Source of the DNA: Streptomyces sp. NBC_00358
GTDB lineage: Bacteria > Actinomycetota > Actinomycetes > Streptomycetales > Streptomycetaceae
NCBI RefSeq assembly: GCF_036099295.1
Contig: NZ_CP107976.1
Location: 1,240,001 to 1,304,000, forward strand
Reading direction: 5' to 3'
Length of the DNA: 64,000 nucleotides
Each line of letters opens with the position of its first letter. Position 1 is the stretch's first letter. Of the stretch, positions 48,919-57,779 are shown piece by piece. Below the pieces are notes generated by a model. It was not told the origin of the DNA. It did not search any database and worked only from the letters and a program-made list of their open reading frames with translations. Both the position numbers and the translations under genes were made by a program.

Positions 48919-51294
48919 ATGAGCCCGGTCCACCCTCTCGACGAGACCGCCACCGCACGGGCGGTCATCGACGGGAACGGCACCTTGATCCACTGGAGCG
49001 AGGGCGCCCGCCGGCTCCTGGGACATGTGCCCGAGGAGGTCGAGGGCCGCCCGGCGGCGGAACTCCTCTCCCCCGCGGGCAGCGCCCCGCCCGCGGGGTC
49101 CGCCGGCAACCGCTGGAACGGGGTGCTCGCCCTGCGGCACCGCGACGGCCGGGTGCTGTCCGTCTGGGTGCTCGCACACCGCCTCGGCCAGGACGAGGGC
49201 TGGCTCGTCCTCACCCCGCTGGACGGCCGAGCGCCACGCACCCTGGACGACCCGCTGATCCGCGCGGTCCTCGCCCAGGCGCCCTGCGCCCTGGCCGTCT
49301 ACGACGAACGGCTGCGGCTGTACGGCCTGAACGACGCGATGTCCGAGGTGGTCGGCCTTCCGGAGGACCGCATCCGGGGTCTGCGGGTCTCCGAGATCGG
49401 CGACCGGCAGCCCGGTGAGCAACTGGAGCGGGAGATGGCCGAGGTCCTCCGCTCCGGCCGGGGGCGTGACGTGGAGACGTACGCGCGCACCGGGGGCGAG
49501 GACCGGGCACACCACTGGCTGGCGCGGATCGCCCCGCTGACCGACACCCATGGACGGGTGCTCGGCGTGTGCGTGGCCGCGCACGACTTCACCGAGCAGT
49601 TCCGGGCCCGTGAGCGGCTTCAGCTGGTCAACGAGGCGAGCGTGCGGATCGGCACCACCCTCGACGTCACCCGGACCGCCCAGGAACTGGCCGACGTCTG
49701 TGTCCCGGCGCTCGCCGACTTCGTCAGCGTCGACCTGCTGGACCCCCCGGAGAACGGCGGCGAGTACCGCGTCGAGCCGCCGGCCGCCCCGATCACGCTC
49801 CGCCGCGCCGCCCACCAGTCGGTGAACCCGGGGAGCCCGGAAGCGGTCGTCGCACCGGGCGACGTCGACGTCTATCCCGCCTCCTCCCCGCAGGCCGACT
49901 CGCTGATCGCCGGCCGGCCGCTCGTCGCACCGAACGCGGACGGCACGCTGGAGGAATGGCTGAGCTGGGACCCACTCCGCGCCAAGCGCATCCGGGAGTA
50001 CGGCATCCACGCCGGCATGTCCGTGCCCATCCGGGCCCGCGGCCGGACCCTCGGGGTGGCCGTCCTGAGCCGCTTCCGCCGGGCCGATCCCTTCACCGCC
50101 GACGATGTGCTGCTCGCCGAGGAGGTCACGGCCAGAGCCGCCGTCTGCATCGACAACGCCCGCCGCTTCTCCCGCGAGCGGCAGACCGCGCTGGCCCTCC
50201 AGCGCAGCCTGCTCCCCCAGTCCCTCCCCCGGACGGCCGCCCTGGAAGCCGCGTCACGCTATCTGCCCGCCGCGCGGGCCGGGGTCGGCGGCGACTGGTT
50301 CGACGTGATCCCGCTCTCCGGGATGCGGGTCGCCATGGTCGTCGGCGATGTCATCGGCAACGGCATCCAGGCCTCGGCGACGATGGGCCGGCTGCGCACC
50401 GCCGTCCGCACCCTCGCCGACATCGACCTGGCCCCCGACGAGCTGCTCACCCACCTCGACGACCTCGTCGTACGGCTGTCCGCCGAGGCCGGCTCCGAAG
50501 GCGTCACCGGAGAGGTCGGCGCCACCTGCGTCTACGCGGTGTACGACCCGGTCTCCCGGCGCTGCACCCTCGCCAGCGCCGGCCATCCGCCGCCCGTCGT
50601 CCTGACGCCGGACGGTCCGCCCCGGCCGATCGACGTGCCGCCCGGTCCGGCGCTCGGCCTCGGCGGGCTGCCCTTCGAGTCCGTCGACCTGGACCTGCCC
50701 GAGGGCACGGTGCTCGCGCTCTACACCGACGGGCTGCTGGAGAGCCGCGAACGGGACGTCGACAGCGGCCTGCGGCTGCTGTGCCGTGCGCTGGAGCAGT
50801 CGTCCCAGTCCCTGGAGGGGGCTGCCCACTCGATCCTCCAGGCGCTGCTGCCCCCGGGCGGCGCGCCGGACGACGTGGCGCTGCTGCTCGCCCGTACCCA
50901 TGGCCTCGCCGTTTCCGACGTCACGACCTGGGACATTCCCGCCGACCCCGCCCTTGTCGCGCCGATCCGCAGGCAGGTCGCCGATCAACTGGACGTCTGG
51001 GGGCTGACCGTGGCCACGTTCACCGCCGAGCTGGTGGTGAGCGAACTGGTCACCAACGCCATCCGCTACGGCGAGCCGCCCATCCGGCTGCGGCTCATCC
51101 ACGACTCCGAGACCCTGATCTGCGAGGTCTCCGACAGCAGCCACACCGCCCCGCACCTGCGCCGGGCGAAGACCTTCGACGAGGGCGGGCGCGGACTGCT
51201 CCTGGTCGCCCAGCTCACCCAGCGCTGGGGCAGCCGGCACACCCCGGAGGGCAAGACCATCTGGGCGGAGCTGTCGCTCGTCGGCGAGGAGTGA
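48919..51294 (+). CDS. PAS/GAF-SpoIIE phosphatase with HATPase domain
   Basis: A 791-residue signalling phosphatase. Two PAS domains come first (about 10-100 and 110-230, with YGLNDAMSEVVGL), then a GAF (about 240-410, VNEASVRIGTTLDVTRTAQELADV). The SpoIIE/PP2C domain (about 420-640) has GGDWFDV, VVGDVIGNGIQASATMGRLRTA and YTDGLLES. The C-terminal HATPase (about 660-790) has ELVTNAIRYG and GGRGLLLV. The ATG at 48919 is chosen because AAGGGA lies 10 nt upstream; a GTG at 48910 is too close to it. It probably acts on anti-anti-sigma partners encoded elsewhere. It is the third such phosphatase in the window. Confidence 0.9.
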   Translation: MSPVHPLDETATARAVIDGNGTLIHWSEGARRLLGHVPEEVEGRPAAELLSPAGSAPPAGSAGNRWNGVLALRHRDGRVLSVWVLAHRLGQDEGWLVLTPLDGRAPRTLDDPLIRAVLAQAPCALAVYDERLRLYGLNDAMSEVVGLPEDRIRGLRVSEIGDRQPGEQLEREMAEVLRSGRGRDVETYARTGGEDRAHHWLARIAPLTDTHGRVLGVCVAAHDFTEQFRARERLQLVNEASVRIGTTLDVTRTAQELADVCVPALADFVSVDLLDPPENGGEYRVEPPAAPITLRRAAHQSVNPGSPEAVVAPGDVDVYPASSPQADSLIAGRPLVAPNADGTLEEWLSWDPLRAKRIREYGIHAGMSVPIRARGRTLGVAVLSRFRRADPFTADDVLLAEEVTARAAVCIDNARRFSRERQTALALQRSLLPQSLPRTAALEAASRYLPAARAGVGGDWFDVIPLSGMRVAMVVGDVIGNGIQASATMGRLRTAVRTLADIDLAPDELLTHLDDLVVRLSAEAGSEGVTGEVGATCVYAVYDPVSRRCTLASAGHPPPVVLTPDGPPRPIDVPPGPALGLGGLPFESVDLDLPEGTVLALYTDGLLESRERDVDSGLRLLCRALEQSSQSLEGAAHSILQALLPPGGAPDDVALLLARTHGLAVSDVTTWDIPADPALVAPIRRQVADQLDVWGLTVATFTAELVVSELVTNAIRYGEPPIRLRLIHDSETLICEVSDSSHTAPHLRRAKTFDEGGRGLLLVAQLTQRWGSRHTPEGKTIWAELSLVGEE

Positions 51295-51662
51295 GAGCCG
51301 CTCGGGTGCGGGGAGCGGGGCGGGTCGCCGTCGCCGTGCCAGGAGCGGCCAGGACGCGGCGCGGGACACTTCACCGGCCCCCGTGCGAGGACCGTCCGGG
51401 GTGTGGCGCGGGGCGGTCGCCGATTCGGGGCGGGGGGTTCGCGGGCGGACCGGTTCGTGTCTGATGTGATGGAGGGCGCCGCCATCACCGCCCGGAGGAT
51501 CCCATCCTGAACAGCCCACTCGTCCAAGGCATCCCCGGCGCGGCCGGCACCTCCCTCGCCGGGGCGTTCGCCGCCCGTCCCGGAACGCCCCTCTCCGACG
51601 CGCTCACCAGCGGTGCCGGCGCCCCGTCCACCCCGTCGCTCGCCGGAGCTCTGGGTCCCCAC

Positions 51663-52943
51663 GTGTCCGGGCCGTTCACCGCGGCTCTCGGCGGCCCGCT
51701 CGCCGAGTCGCTGTCCGTCGTCCTGCTCGCGGCCGTCCTGATCTGCGCGGTGGTGCGGCCGTTCGACTGGCCCGAGGCGGTGGTGGCGGTGCCCGCCGCC
51801 GGCCTCGTCCTGGCCACGGGCGCGATCTCCTGGGACCACGTCCGCGCGGAGGCCGGACACCTGGGCCCGGTGATCGGCTTCCTCGCGGCCGTCCTCGTGC
51901 TGGCCAAGTTCTGCGACGACGAGGGGCTGTTCCAGGCGTGCGGCGCGTGGATGGCCCGCTGGGCCGCGGGACAGCCCGGGCGTCTGCTGACCGCGGTCTT
52001 CGTGCTCGCCTCGGCGATCACGGCGGTGCTCAGCCTGGACGCCACCATCGTGCTGCTGACCCCGGTCGTCTTCGCGACGGCCGCGCGGATGGGAGCCCGC
52101 CCGAAACCGCATGTGTACGCGTGCACCCATCTGTCGAACACGGCCTCGCTGCTCCTGCCGGTCTCCAACCTGACCAACCTGCTCGCGTTCACCGCCAGCG
52201 GTCTGAGCTTCACCCGGTTCGCCGCGCTGATGGTGCTGCCCTGGCTGGTCGCGATCGGTGCCGAGTACGTGGTCTTCCGGCGCTTCTTCGCCCGCGACCT
52301 CGGGGCGGGCGCACTCCCCCGGCGGGCGGAGGAGGCTCCGGAGCTGCCGCTGTTCGCGCTGATCACCGTGGGCTGCACGCTGGCCGGTTTCGTGCTCACG
52401 TCGGTGATCGGCGTCGACCCGGCCTGGTCCGCCACGGCGGGGGCGCTCGTCCTGGCCGTCCGGGCCCTCGTCCGCCGTCGTGCCACCCCCCTGACCGTGG
52501 TGCGTGCCGCCGCTCCGTCGTTCCTCGCCTTCGTCCTCGCGCTCGGCATCGTCGTCCGCGCGGTGGTCGACAACGGTCTGGCCGACGCCCTCGACGGCCT
52601 CCTCCCGGAGGGCGGTTCGCTGCCGGCGCTGTTCGGCATCGCCGCGATCGCCGCCGTGCTGGCCAACCTGATCAACAACCTGCCCGCGGTCCTGGTCCTG
52701 CTGCCGCTGGCCGCCGACTCGGGCGCGGGCGCGGTGCTGGCCGTTCTGCTCGGCGTCAACATCGGGCCCAATCTGACGTACGCCGGTTCCCTGGCGACGC
52801 TGCTGTGGCGACGTATCGTGCATCAGCACGAACACGGCGTCGACCTCAAGGAGTTCACCCGGCTGGGCCTGATCGCCGTACCCGCGGCGCTGGTCCCCGC
52901 CGTACTGGCGCTGTGGTTCTCGCTCCACGTCATCGGAGGCTGA
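51663..52943 (+). CDS. SLC13/ArsB-like membrane permease
   Basis: A 426-residue permease with about 11 membrane segments, resembling the ion-transporter superfamily (ArsB/NhaD/SLC13). Typical stretches are LSLDATIVLLTPVVFATAAR, HLSNTASLLLPVSNLTNLLAF and NLINNLPAVLVLLP, which are the re-entrant 'SNxTN' and 'NN' motifs. It may export an anion such as arsenite or exchange organic acids; the substrate is unclear. The GTG at 51663 is the conventional start. The frame is open and strongly GC3-biased back to 51507, where GGAGG sits 8 nt before a CTG, so a longer, CTG-initiated protein is possible. The stop overlaps the next ATG (TGATG). Confidence 0.83.
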   Translation: MSGPFTAALGGPLAESLSVVLLAAVLICAVVRPFDWPEAVVAVPAAGLVLATGAISWDHVRAEAGHLGPVIGFLAAVLVLAKFCDDEGLFQACGAWMARWAAGQPGRLLTAVFVLASAITAVLSLDATIVLLTPVVFATAARMGARPKPHVYACTHLSNTASLLLPVSNLTNLLAFTASGLSFTRFAALMVLPWLVAIGAEYVVFRRFFARDLGAGALPRRAEEAPELPLFALITVGCTLAGFVLTSVIGVDPAWSATAGALVLAVRALVRRRATPLTVVRAAAPSFLAFVLALGIVVRAVVDNGLADALDGLLPEGGSLPALFGIAAIAAVLANLINNLPAVLVLLPLAADSGAGAVLAVLLGVNIGPNLTYAGSLATLLWRRIVHQHEHGVDLKEFTRLGLIAVPAALVPAVLALWFSLHVIGG

Positions 52944-53461
52944 TGGGTATGCGGGTGGTCGTCTGGCTGGTCGAGGGAACCTGGCCCGCGTGCGTGGACG
53001 CCGTGCGTTCGCACGCTCCCGGTGCCACGGACGTGGTGCTCCTGCATGTCGCGGACCCGGGGGTCCCCGGTCTCGCGCACGGTGCCTTCGCGGGGCTCCT
53101 CGGCCGCGCACGCTCCGAGCCCGATCCGGGTGACCTCCTGGAGACCCTCGGTACGACGTCGGGCGCCGAGCTCCTGGAGGCCGCGGCCGAGCGGCTGGGC
53201 GCGCCCGCGACGCGGGTGGAGCGAGTCGGCCGGGTCGAGCGGGAAGTGGTCGCGGCGGCGGAGGGCGCGGGTCTGCTGGTCCTCGCCCGCGACGGGGACC
53301 GCGGCCGGCTCGGCCCGCACAGTCTGGGACCGGCCGGTCGTTTCGTCGTCGACCACGCGCCCTGTCCGGTGCTGCTCGTCTGGCCCGAACCGGCCCCGGA
53401 CGTCACGACGATCCCGCCCCCGCCACCGCATCCGCATCCGCATCCGCATCCGCACTCTTAG
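52943..53461 (+). CDS. Universal stress protein-like, with His-rich tail
   Basis: A 172-residue protein with the Usp/adenine-nucleotide alpha-hydrolase fold: VVWLVEGTWPACVDAVRSHAPGATDVVLLHV at the N-terminus, VVAAAEGAGLLVLARDGDRGRLGPHSLGPAGRFVVDHAPCPVLLVWP at the C-terminus (G-x-G-x-x-S-like ATP loop). The ATG overlaps the permease stop (TGATG at 52941-52945), so the two are coupled, a common pairing in which the Usp may regulate the transporter. The tail reads PPPPPHPHPHPHPHS, encoded by four tandem CATCCG hexamers (53429-53452), and could bind metal ions. Confidence 0.8.
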   Translation: MGMRVVVWLVEGTWPACVDAVRSHAPGATDVVLLHVADPGVPGLAHGAFAGLLGRARSEPDPGDLLETLGTTSGAELLEAAAERLGAPATRVERVGRVEREVVAAAEGAGLLVLARDGDRGRLGPHSLGPAGRFVVDHAPCPVLLVWPEPAPDVTTIPPPPPHPHPHPHPHS

Positions 53462-53772
53462 GGCGTACGCCTCGGGTCGCGTCCCGGTCGCACGGTGGCC
53501 GGTCGTCACCATCGGCGGCCGCCCTCGGAATCGGCCGGTACCCTCGCGAAGTGCCGCTCGGCGGGCACCGGTTCGGCCGCGGACGCTCTCCGGCGGAGGC
53601 GGGGCCTTGACGAGGGTCGGGCATGCGCGATTTGATCCTGGCGTGCCGTGGTGCGACCCGGTACGCAGAGGTACGCCCAGCCGGTAACGGACCAGGTTCA
53701 AGTCCGGCCAAAGTCGCCAGGAACGCGCGCAGCGTCCGAGGCGGGGACGTACTCGCGATTGATGGAGCGGAC
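53462..53772. other. 311-bp intergenic region with a tRNA-like T-arm fragment
   Basis: No gene is supported. The promoter of the following six-gene operon should lie here. GGTTCAAGTCC at about 53694-53704 resembles a tRNA T-arm and is followed by GGCCA, but the stem pairs at only three of five positions and no anticodon or acceptor stem can be drawn, so no tRNA is called. Confidence 0.45.
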
Positions 53773-54630
53773 ATGCCCCCCGTCAAACGTGTTCTCCTCA
53801 CCCGGTCCCTGGGCACAGCCACGGCCCTCGCCGGTCTTCTGACACTCGCCGGCTGCGCCGCGGTCAAGGGCACGAACGCCTCGCCGAAGGCCTCGCCCCG
53901 GCCCGGCCGGACGGCGACCGCCGTGGAACTCCCGCCGCTGCACGCGGGGTTCGACTACCAGATCGGCGGGGCCTACCCCCCGGCGGCCGGTGTGCGCATC
54001 GTGACCCGCGACCGCTCGTCGTCCCCGGTGCCCGGTCTGTACAACATCTGCTACGTCAACGCCTTCCAGGCCCAGCCCGAGGAACGCGCGCAGTGGCCCG
54101 CCGACCTGCTGCTGCGGGACGCCGACGGCAAGGCCGTCGTGGACAAGGACTGGAACGAGGCGCTGCTGGACATCCGGACGCCCGCCAAGCGCGAGCGGGT
54201 CGCCGCGCGCGTCGACCGGTGGTTCGACGGATGCGCCGCCAAGGGTTTCGACGCGGTCGAGCCGGACAACTACGACAGCTACACCCGCTCCCGCAAGCTG
54301 CTGACCCCGGACGACGCCACCGCGTTCATCACCCTGCTGGCGCGGCACGCGCACGCCCGGCATCTGGCGATCGGGCAGAAGAACACCGTCGAACTGGCGG
54401 GGCTCGGATCGCGGGCCGGGCTCGACTTCGCGGTGGCGGAGGAGTGCGGCGAGTACGACGAGTGCGGCGCGTACGCGAAGGCGTTCCACGACCGGGTGGT
54501 CGTCATCGAGTACACCGACAGCGGTCTGCGCAAGGCCCGTTCGGCCTTCGGTGACCGGCTGAGCATCGTACGCCGGGACGTCATGGTCTCGACACCCGGC
54601 AGCGCGGACTACGTCCGCAGGACCCGCTGA
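53773..54630 (+). CDS. GH114-type lipoprotein (endo-alpha-1,4-polygalactosaminidase-like)
   Basis: A 285-residue exported lipoprotein. The signal ends in the lipobox LAGC (Cys ~28). The mature part matches the GH114 family: FDYQIGGAYPPAAGVRIVTRDR, then GLYNICYVNAFQAQPEE, the acidic motif GFDAVEPDNYDSYTR (catalytic-region acids), and FAVAEECGEYDECGAYAKAF. Family members cut alpha-1,4-linked poly-galactosamine. The ATG at 53773 is the first in frame near GGAGCGG and starts the signal peptide. A sugar-binding lipoprotein follows after only 12 bp, so it is the first gene of the sugar operon 53773-60181. Confidence 0.85.
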   Translation: MPPVKRVLLTRSLGTATALAGLLTLAGCAAVKGTNASPKASPRPGRTATAVELPPLHAGFDYQIGGAYPPAAGVRIVTRDRSSSPVPGLYNICYVNAFQAQPEERAQWPADLLLRDADGKAVVDKDWNEALLDIRTPAKRERVAARVDRWFDGCAAKGFDAVEPDNYDSYTRSRKLLTPDDATAFITLLARHAHARHLAIGQKNTVELAGLGSRAGLDFAVAEECGEYDECGAYAKAFHDRVVVIEYTDSGLRKARSAFGDRLSIVRRDVMVSTPGSADYVRRTR

Positions 54631-54642
54631 GGGGCGGCCGGG

Positions 54643-55935
54643 ATGACACGCGCGATCGCGCGACGCGGGCTGCTCCTGGGCGCCGCGGCGGCCGGGGCCC
54701 TCGCGGGCTGCGGCGGCCCCTCGGACGGCGTCGGCGCCGACGGCAGGGTGACCGTCGAGCTGTGGCACGGCCAGAACGACACGGCCAGGAAGGCCGTCGA
54801 GGCACTGGTGGCCGAGTTCAACCGCACACATCCACGCATCCGCGTGGACAGTTCGGGCGGCGGGGTGCTGGCCGACGCGATGCTCCAGAAGGTGACGGCC
54901 GCGCTGGCCGCCGGCTCGTACCCGGACATCGCCTACATCTTCGGCTCGGACCTGGCGAGCGTCGCGCGCAGCCCCAGGGTCGTCGACCTGACGTCCGCGC
55001 TGCACCGGGGCAATCCGCCGTGGAAGTCCTTCTGGGCTCCGGTACGGGACGCGGTCACCGTCAACGGCAAGGTGCGCGCCGCCCCGGCGGTGCTCGACTC
55101 GCTGGCCGTCGTCTACAACAAGAAGCTGTTCCGGCAGGCCGGCGTCCCCTACCCGAAACCGGGGTGGAGCTGGGACGAGTTCGTCGACACCGCTCGGCGG
55201 CTGACCGACTCCGGGCGCGGGGTGTTCGGCACGGGCTGGCCGGGCACGGGCGACGAGGACACCGTCTGGCGGCTGTGGCCGATGATCTGGGACCTGGGCG
55301 GCGAGGTGGTCGCGGCCGACGGCAAGAGCATCGGCTTCACCGAGCAGGGGACCAGGGCCCTGGGCACCCTCGCCCGGCTGGCCCACGACAAGAGCGTGTA
55401 CGTCGACCCGAAACCCGGCAGTGAGCAGATGTACCAGGTCTTCCTGGGCGGCCGGATGGCGATGGTGGCCACCGGGCCCTGGGAACTGCCGGACATCATC
55501 ACCGCGAAGGTCGACTACGACGTCGTCCCGCTGCCCACGTACAACGGCCGCCCGATCACCATCTCCGGGCCGGACACCTGGACCGTGTTCGACAACGGTC
55601 CCGCCCGTTCCCGGGCCGCGGTCGAGTTCGTGAGCTGGATGATCCAGCCGGCCCAGGACGCGCGCTGGGGCATGTCGGCCGGCAGCCTCCCGCTCAGTTC
55701 GGCCACCGCCCGGCGGCCCGAGTGGCGCGAGCACGCCGCGGCGACGACGGGACTCGACGTGTTCACCGACACGCTGGACTCCGCCCGGGTCCGGCCCGTG
55801 CACGCGGCCTACCCGCAGATCTCCCAGGCTCTCGGCGAGGCGATCGTCTCGGTCCTGCTCGGCAAGGACTCCCCCGCCCACGCCGTCCGCCGGTGCGCCG
55901 ACACGGCCGACGCGGCCCTGCTCATCCCCCGGTGA
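54643..55935 (+). CDS. Sugar ABC transporter substrate-binding lipoprotein
   Basis: A 430-residue extracellular solute-binding protein of the carbohydrate (family 1) class. The N-terminus RRGLLLGAAAAGALAGCGG is a twin-arginine-like signal with a lipobox, so it is anchored outside. Then WHGQNDTARKAVEALVAEFNRTHPRIRV and the typical ligand-binding lobes (PDIAYIFGSDLA, LAVVYNKKLFRQAGVPYPKPGWSWDEF, FLGGRMAMVATGPWEL). It captures oligosaccharides for the two permeases that follow. The operon encodes no ATPase; a shared MsiK-type ATPase, usual in Streptomyces, could energise it. Confidence 0.92.
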   Translation: MTRAIARRGLLLGAAAAGALAGCGGPSDGVGADGRVTVELWHGQNDTARKAVEALVAEFNRTHPRIRVDSSGGGVLADAMLQKVTAALAAGSYPDIAYIFGSDLASVARSPRVVDLTSALHRGNPPWKSFWAPVRDAVTVNGKVRAAPAVLDSLAVVYNKKLFRQAGVPYPKPGWSWDEFVDTARRLTDSGRGVFGTGWPGTGDEDTVWRLWPMIWDLGGEVVAADGKSIGFTEQGTRALGTLARLAHDKSVYVDPKPGSEQMYQVFLGGRMAMVATGPWELPDIITAKVDYDVVPLPTYNGRPITISGPDTWTVFDNGPARSRAAVEFVSWMIQPAQDARWGMSAGSLPLSSATARRPEWREHAAATTGLDVFTDTLDSARVRPVHAAYPQISQALGEAIVSVLLGKDSPAHAVRRCADTADAALLIPR

Positions 55936-55983
55936 CCTCGACTTCAGACGTTCCCAGCTGACTTCCAGCTGAAGGAGGCCGTC

Positions 55984-56946
55984 ATGTCCACCCTTCCCCG
56001 TGCCCTCACGCTCGCACCCGGCGCCGCGCCGGTCCCGGCCGCCGCACGGCGCGCCGCCCGCCGCCGAAATCGTCGCGAGACGGCCACCGCCTGGTCGTTC
56101 ATCAGCCCGGCGGTCGTCGTGATCCTCGGTCTGAGCATCGTGCCCGTCCTCTGGTCGCTGCTGCTCTCCTTCCGCGCCGACGATCTGGTCACCCCCGGCC
56201 GCTGGGTCGGCCTCGACAACTACCGGGCCCTGTTCCAGGACCCCAACTTCCGTACGGCTGTCGGCAATACGCTGCTGTACACCGCCCTGTACGTGCCGCT
56301 CAGCCTGGTCGGCGGGCTGGCGCTCGCCCTGGCGCTGAACCGCCGTATCCGGTTCATCGGCCTCTACCGCACGCTGGTCTTCGTCCCGTTCGTGGTGTCG
56401 GCGACCGCGCAGGGGGTGCTGTTCTCGTTCATCCTCGATCCGGAGTTCGGGGTCGCGAACTCGCTGCTGCACAAGGTCGGGCTCTCCCCGCAGGGCTTTC
56501 TGACCGACCCCGACCAGGCGATCTATCTGCTGGTGCTGATCTCGCTGTGGAGCGGTGTCGGTTTCTGTGTCGTCGTCTACCTGGCCGCGCTCCAGGACGT
56601 GCCGCCCGAACTCGTGGAGGCCGCCCGGATCGACGGGGCGGGCCGCTGGCGGGTGCTGCGGCACATCGTCGTGCCGACCCTCACACCGGTGACCGTGTTC
56701 CTGCTGCTGTGGCAACTGATCACGGCGCTCCAGGTGTTCGACCTCATCTATGTGACGACGAAGGGCGGCCCGCTCGGCTCGACCGGCGTGGTCGTGTACT
56801 TCGTCTGGCAGCAGGCGTTCCAGATGTTCACGGCGGGTTACGGGGCAGCGGCCGCGTACGTCCTCGCCCTCGCCCTGCTGGTGGCGGGCGGGGCGCTGCA
56901 CCTCGCACGGCGCCGCCAGGGACGTATCGAAGGAGCGGTCCGATGA
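55984..56946 (+). CDS. Sugar ABC transporter permease (MalF-type)
   Basis: A 320-residue inner-membrane permease with about six helices. The coupling EAA loop is EAARIDGAGRWRVLRHIVVPTLTP (about 218-241), where the ATPase docks. The first helix is at about 40-60 (FISPAVVVILGLSIVPVLWSL). AAGGAGG precedes the ATG at 55984 by 7 nt. The stop overlaps the next ATG (ATGA at 56943-56946). It pairs with the following permease to form the membrane channel. Confidence 0.93.
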   Translation: MSTLPRALTLAPGAAPVPAAARRAARRRNRRETATAWSFISPAVVVILGLSIVPVLWSLLLSFRADDLVTPGRWVGLDNYRALFQDPNFRTAVGNTLLYTALYVPLSLVGGLALALALNRRIRFIGLYRTLVFVPFVVSATAQGVLFSFILDPEFGVANSLLHKVGLSPQGFLTDPDQAIYLLVLISLWSGVGFCVVVYLAALQDVPPELVEAARIDGAGRWRVLRHIVVPTLTPVTVFLLLWQLITALQVFDLIYVTTKGGPLGSTGVVVYFVWQQAFQMFTAGYGAAAAYVLALALLVAGGALHLARRRQGRIEGAVR

Positions 56947-57773
56947 ACGCACCCGCCGTTTCCCGGAGGCCGAGCGGCTGGCATCTGCTGCTGGCGCCGC
57001 TGACCCTGTGCTTCGCGCTGCCGCTGGTGTGGCTGGCGCTCAGCTCGGTGATGTCCGACCCGGAGATCAACCGGTTCCCGCCCGCGCTGTGGCCCAAGGG
57101 CATCGACCTGGGCGGCTACCGGTATGTGCTCGGGAACGCGATGTTCCCCCGCTGGTTCGCCAACTCGCTGATCGTGGCGGGCGCGGCCGTGTGCTCGAAT
57201 CTGCTGCTGGGGGCGCTCGGCGGCTACGCCTTCGCACGGATGCGGTTCGCCGGGTCGCGGGCGCTGCTCGGGCTGATGCTGGCGACGATGGTGATCCCGT
57301 TCCAGCTCACGATGATCCCGACCTTCCTGGTGATGAAGGAGCTGGGTCTCATCGACACGCTCGGCGCGCTGATCGTGCCGTCGCTCGTGACCCCGTTCGC
57401 GGTCTTCCTGTTCCGGCAGTTCTTCCTCGCCCTGCCCAGGGAGATGGAGGAGGCCGCCTGGATCGACGGGTGTTCGCGGCTGCGGGTGCTGTTCTCGATC
57501 GTGCTGCCGCTGGCCCGGCCGGCGTTGGCCACGGTCGCGGTCCTGACGTTCCTGAGCACCTGGAACGACCTGTCCTGGCCGCTCATCGCGATCAACCACG
57601 ACACCCAGTACACGCTGCAGCTCGGTCTGACGACGTTCCAGGGGCAGCACCACACACGGTGGTCGGCGGTGATGGCGGGCAATGTGATCACCGTGCTGCC
57701 CGTCCTGGTCGCGTTCCTGCTGGCACAGAAGACCTTTGTCCAGTCGCTCACTTCGAGTGGTCTGAAGGGCTAG
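56943..57773 (+). CDS. Sugar ABC transporter permease (MalG-type)
   Basis: A 276-residue permease, translationally coupled to the previous gene. Helices begin at about 12 (WHLLLAPLTLCFALPLVWLAL). The EAA loop is EEAAWIDGCSRLRVLFSIVLPLARP. The N-terminal segment INRFPPALWPKGIDLGGYRYVL is typical for MalG-like carbohydrate permeases. With the MalF-type partner and the binding protein it forms an importer for a di- or oligosaccharide. The kinase gene follows within 10 bp. Confidence 0.93.
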   Translation: MNAPAVSRRPSGWHLLLAPLTLCFALPLVWLALSSVMSDPEINRFPPALWPKGIDLGGYRYVLGNAMFPRWFANSLIVAGAAVCSNLLLGALGGYAFARMRFAGSRALLGLMLATMVIPFQLTMIPTFLVMKELGLIDTLGALIVPSLVTPFAVFLFRQFFLALPREMEEAAWIDGCSRLRVLFSIVLPLARPALATVAVLTFLSTWNDLSWPLIAINHDTQYTLQLGLTTFQGQHHTRWSAVMAGNVITVLPVLVAFLLAQKTFVQSLTSSGLKG

Positions 57774-57779
57774 GACGTG

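Noticed and set aside
53641..53720. tRNA-like T-arm (GGTTCAAGTCC followed by GGCCA)
   Set aside because: Only three of five T-stem pairs form, and no acceptor, D or anticodon stem can be drawn; no tRNA called.
53698..56952. Long minus-strand frame (1084 codons) opposite the sugar operon
   Set aside because: Antisense to three well-defined genes (GH114, binding protein, permease); composition rich in Arg/Gln/His typical of shadow frames.
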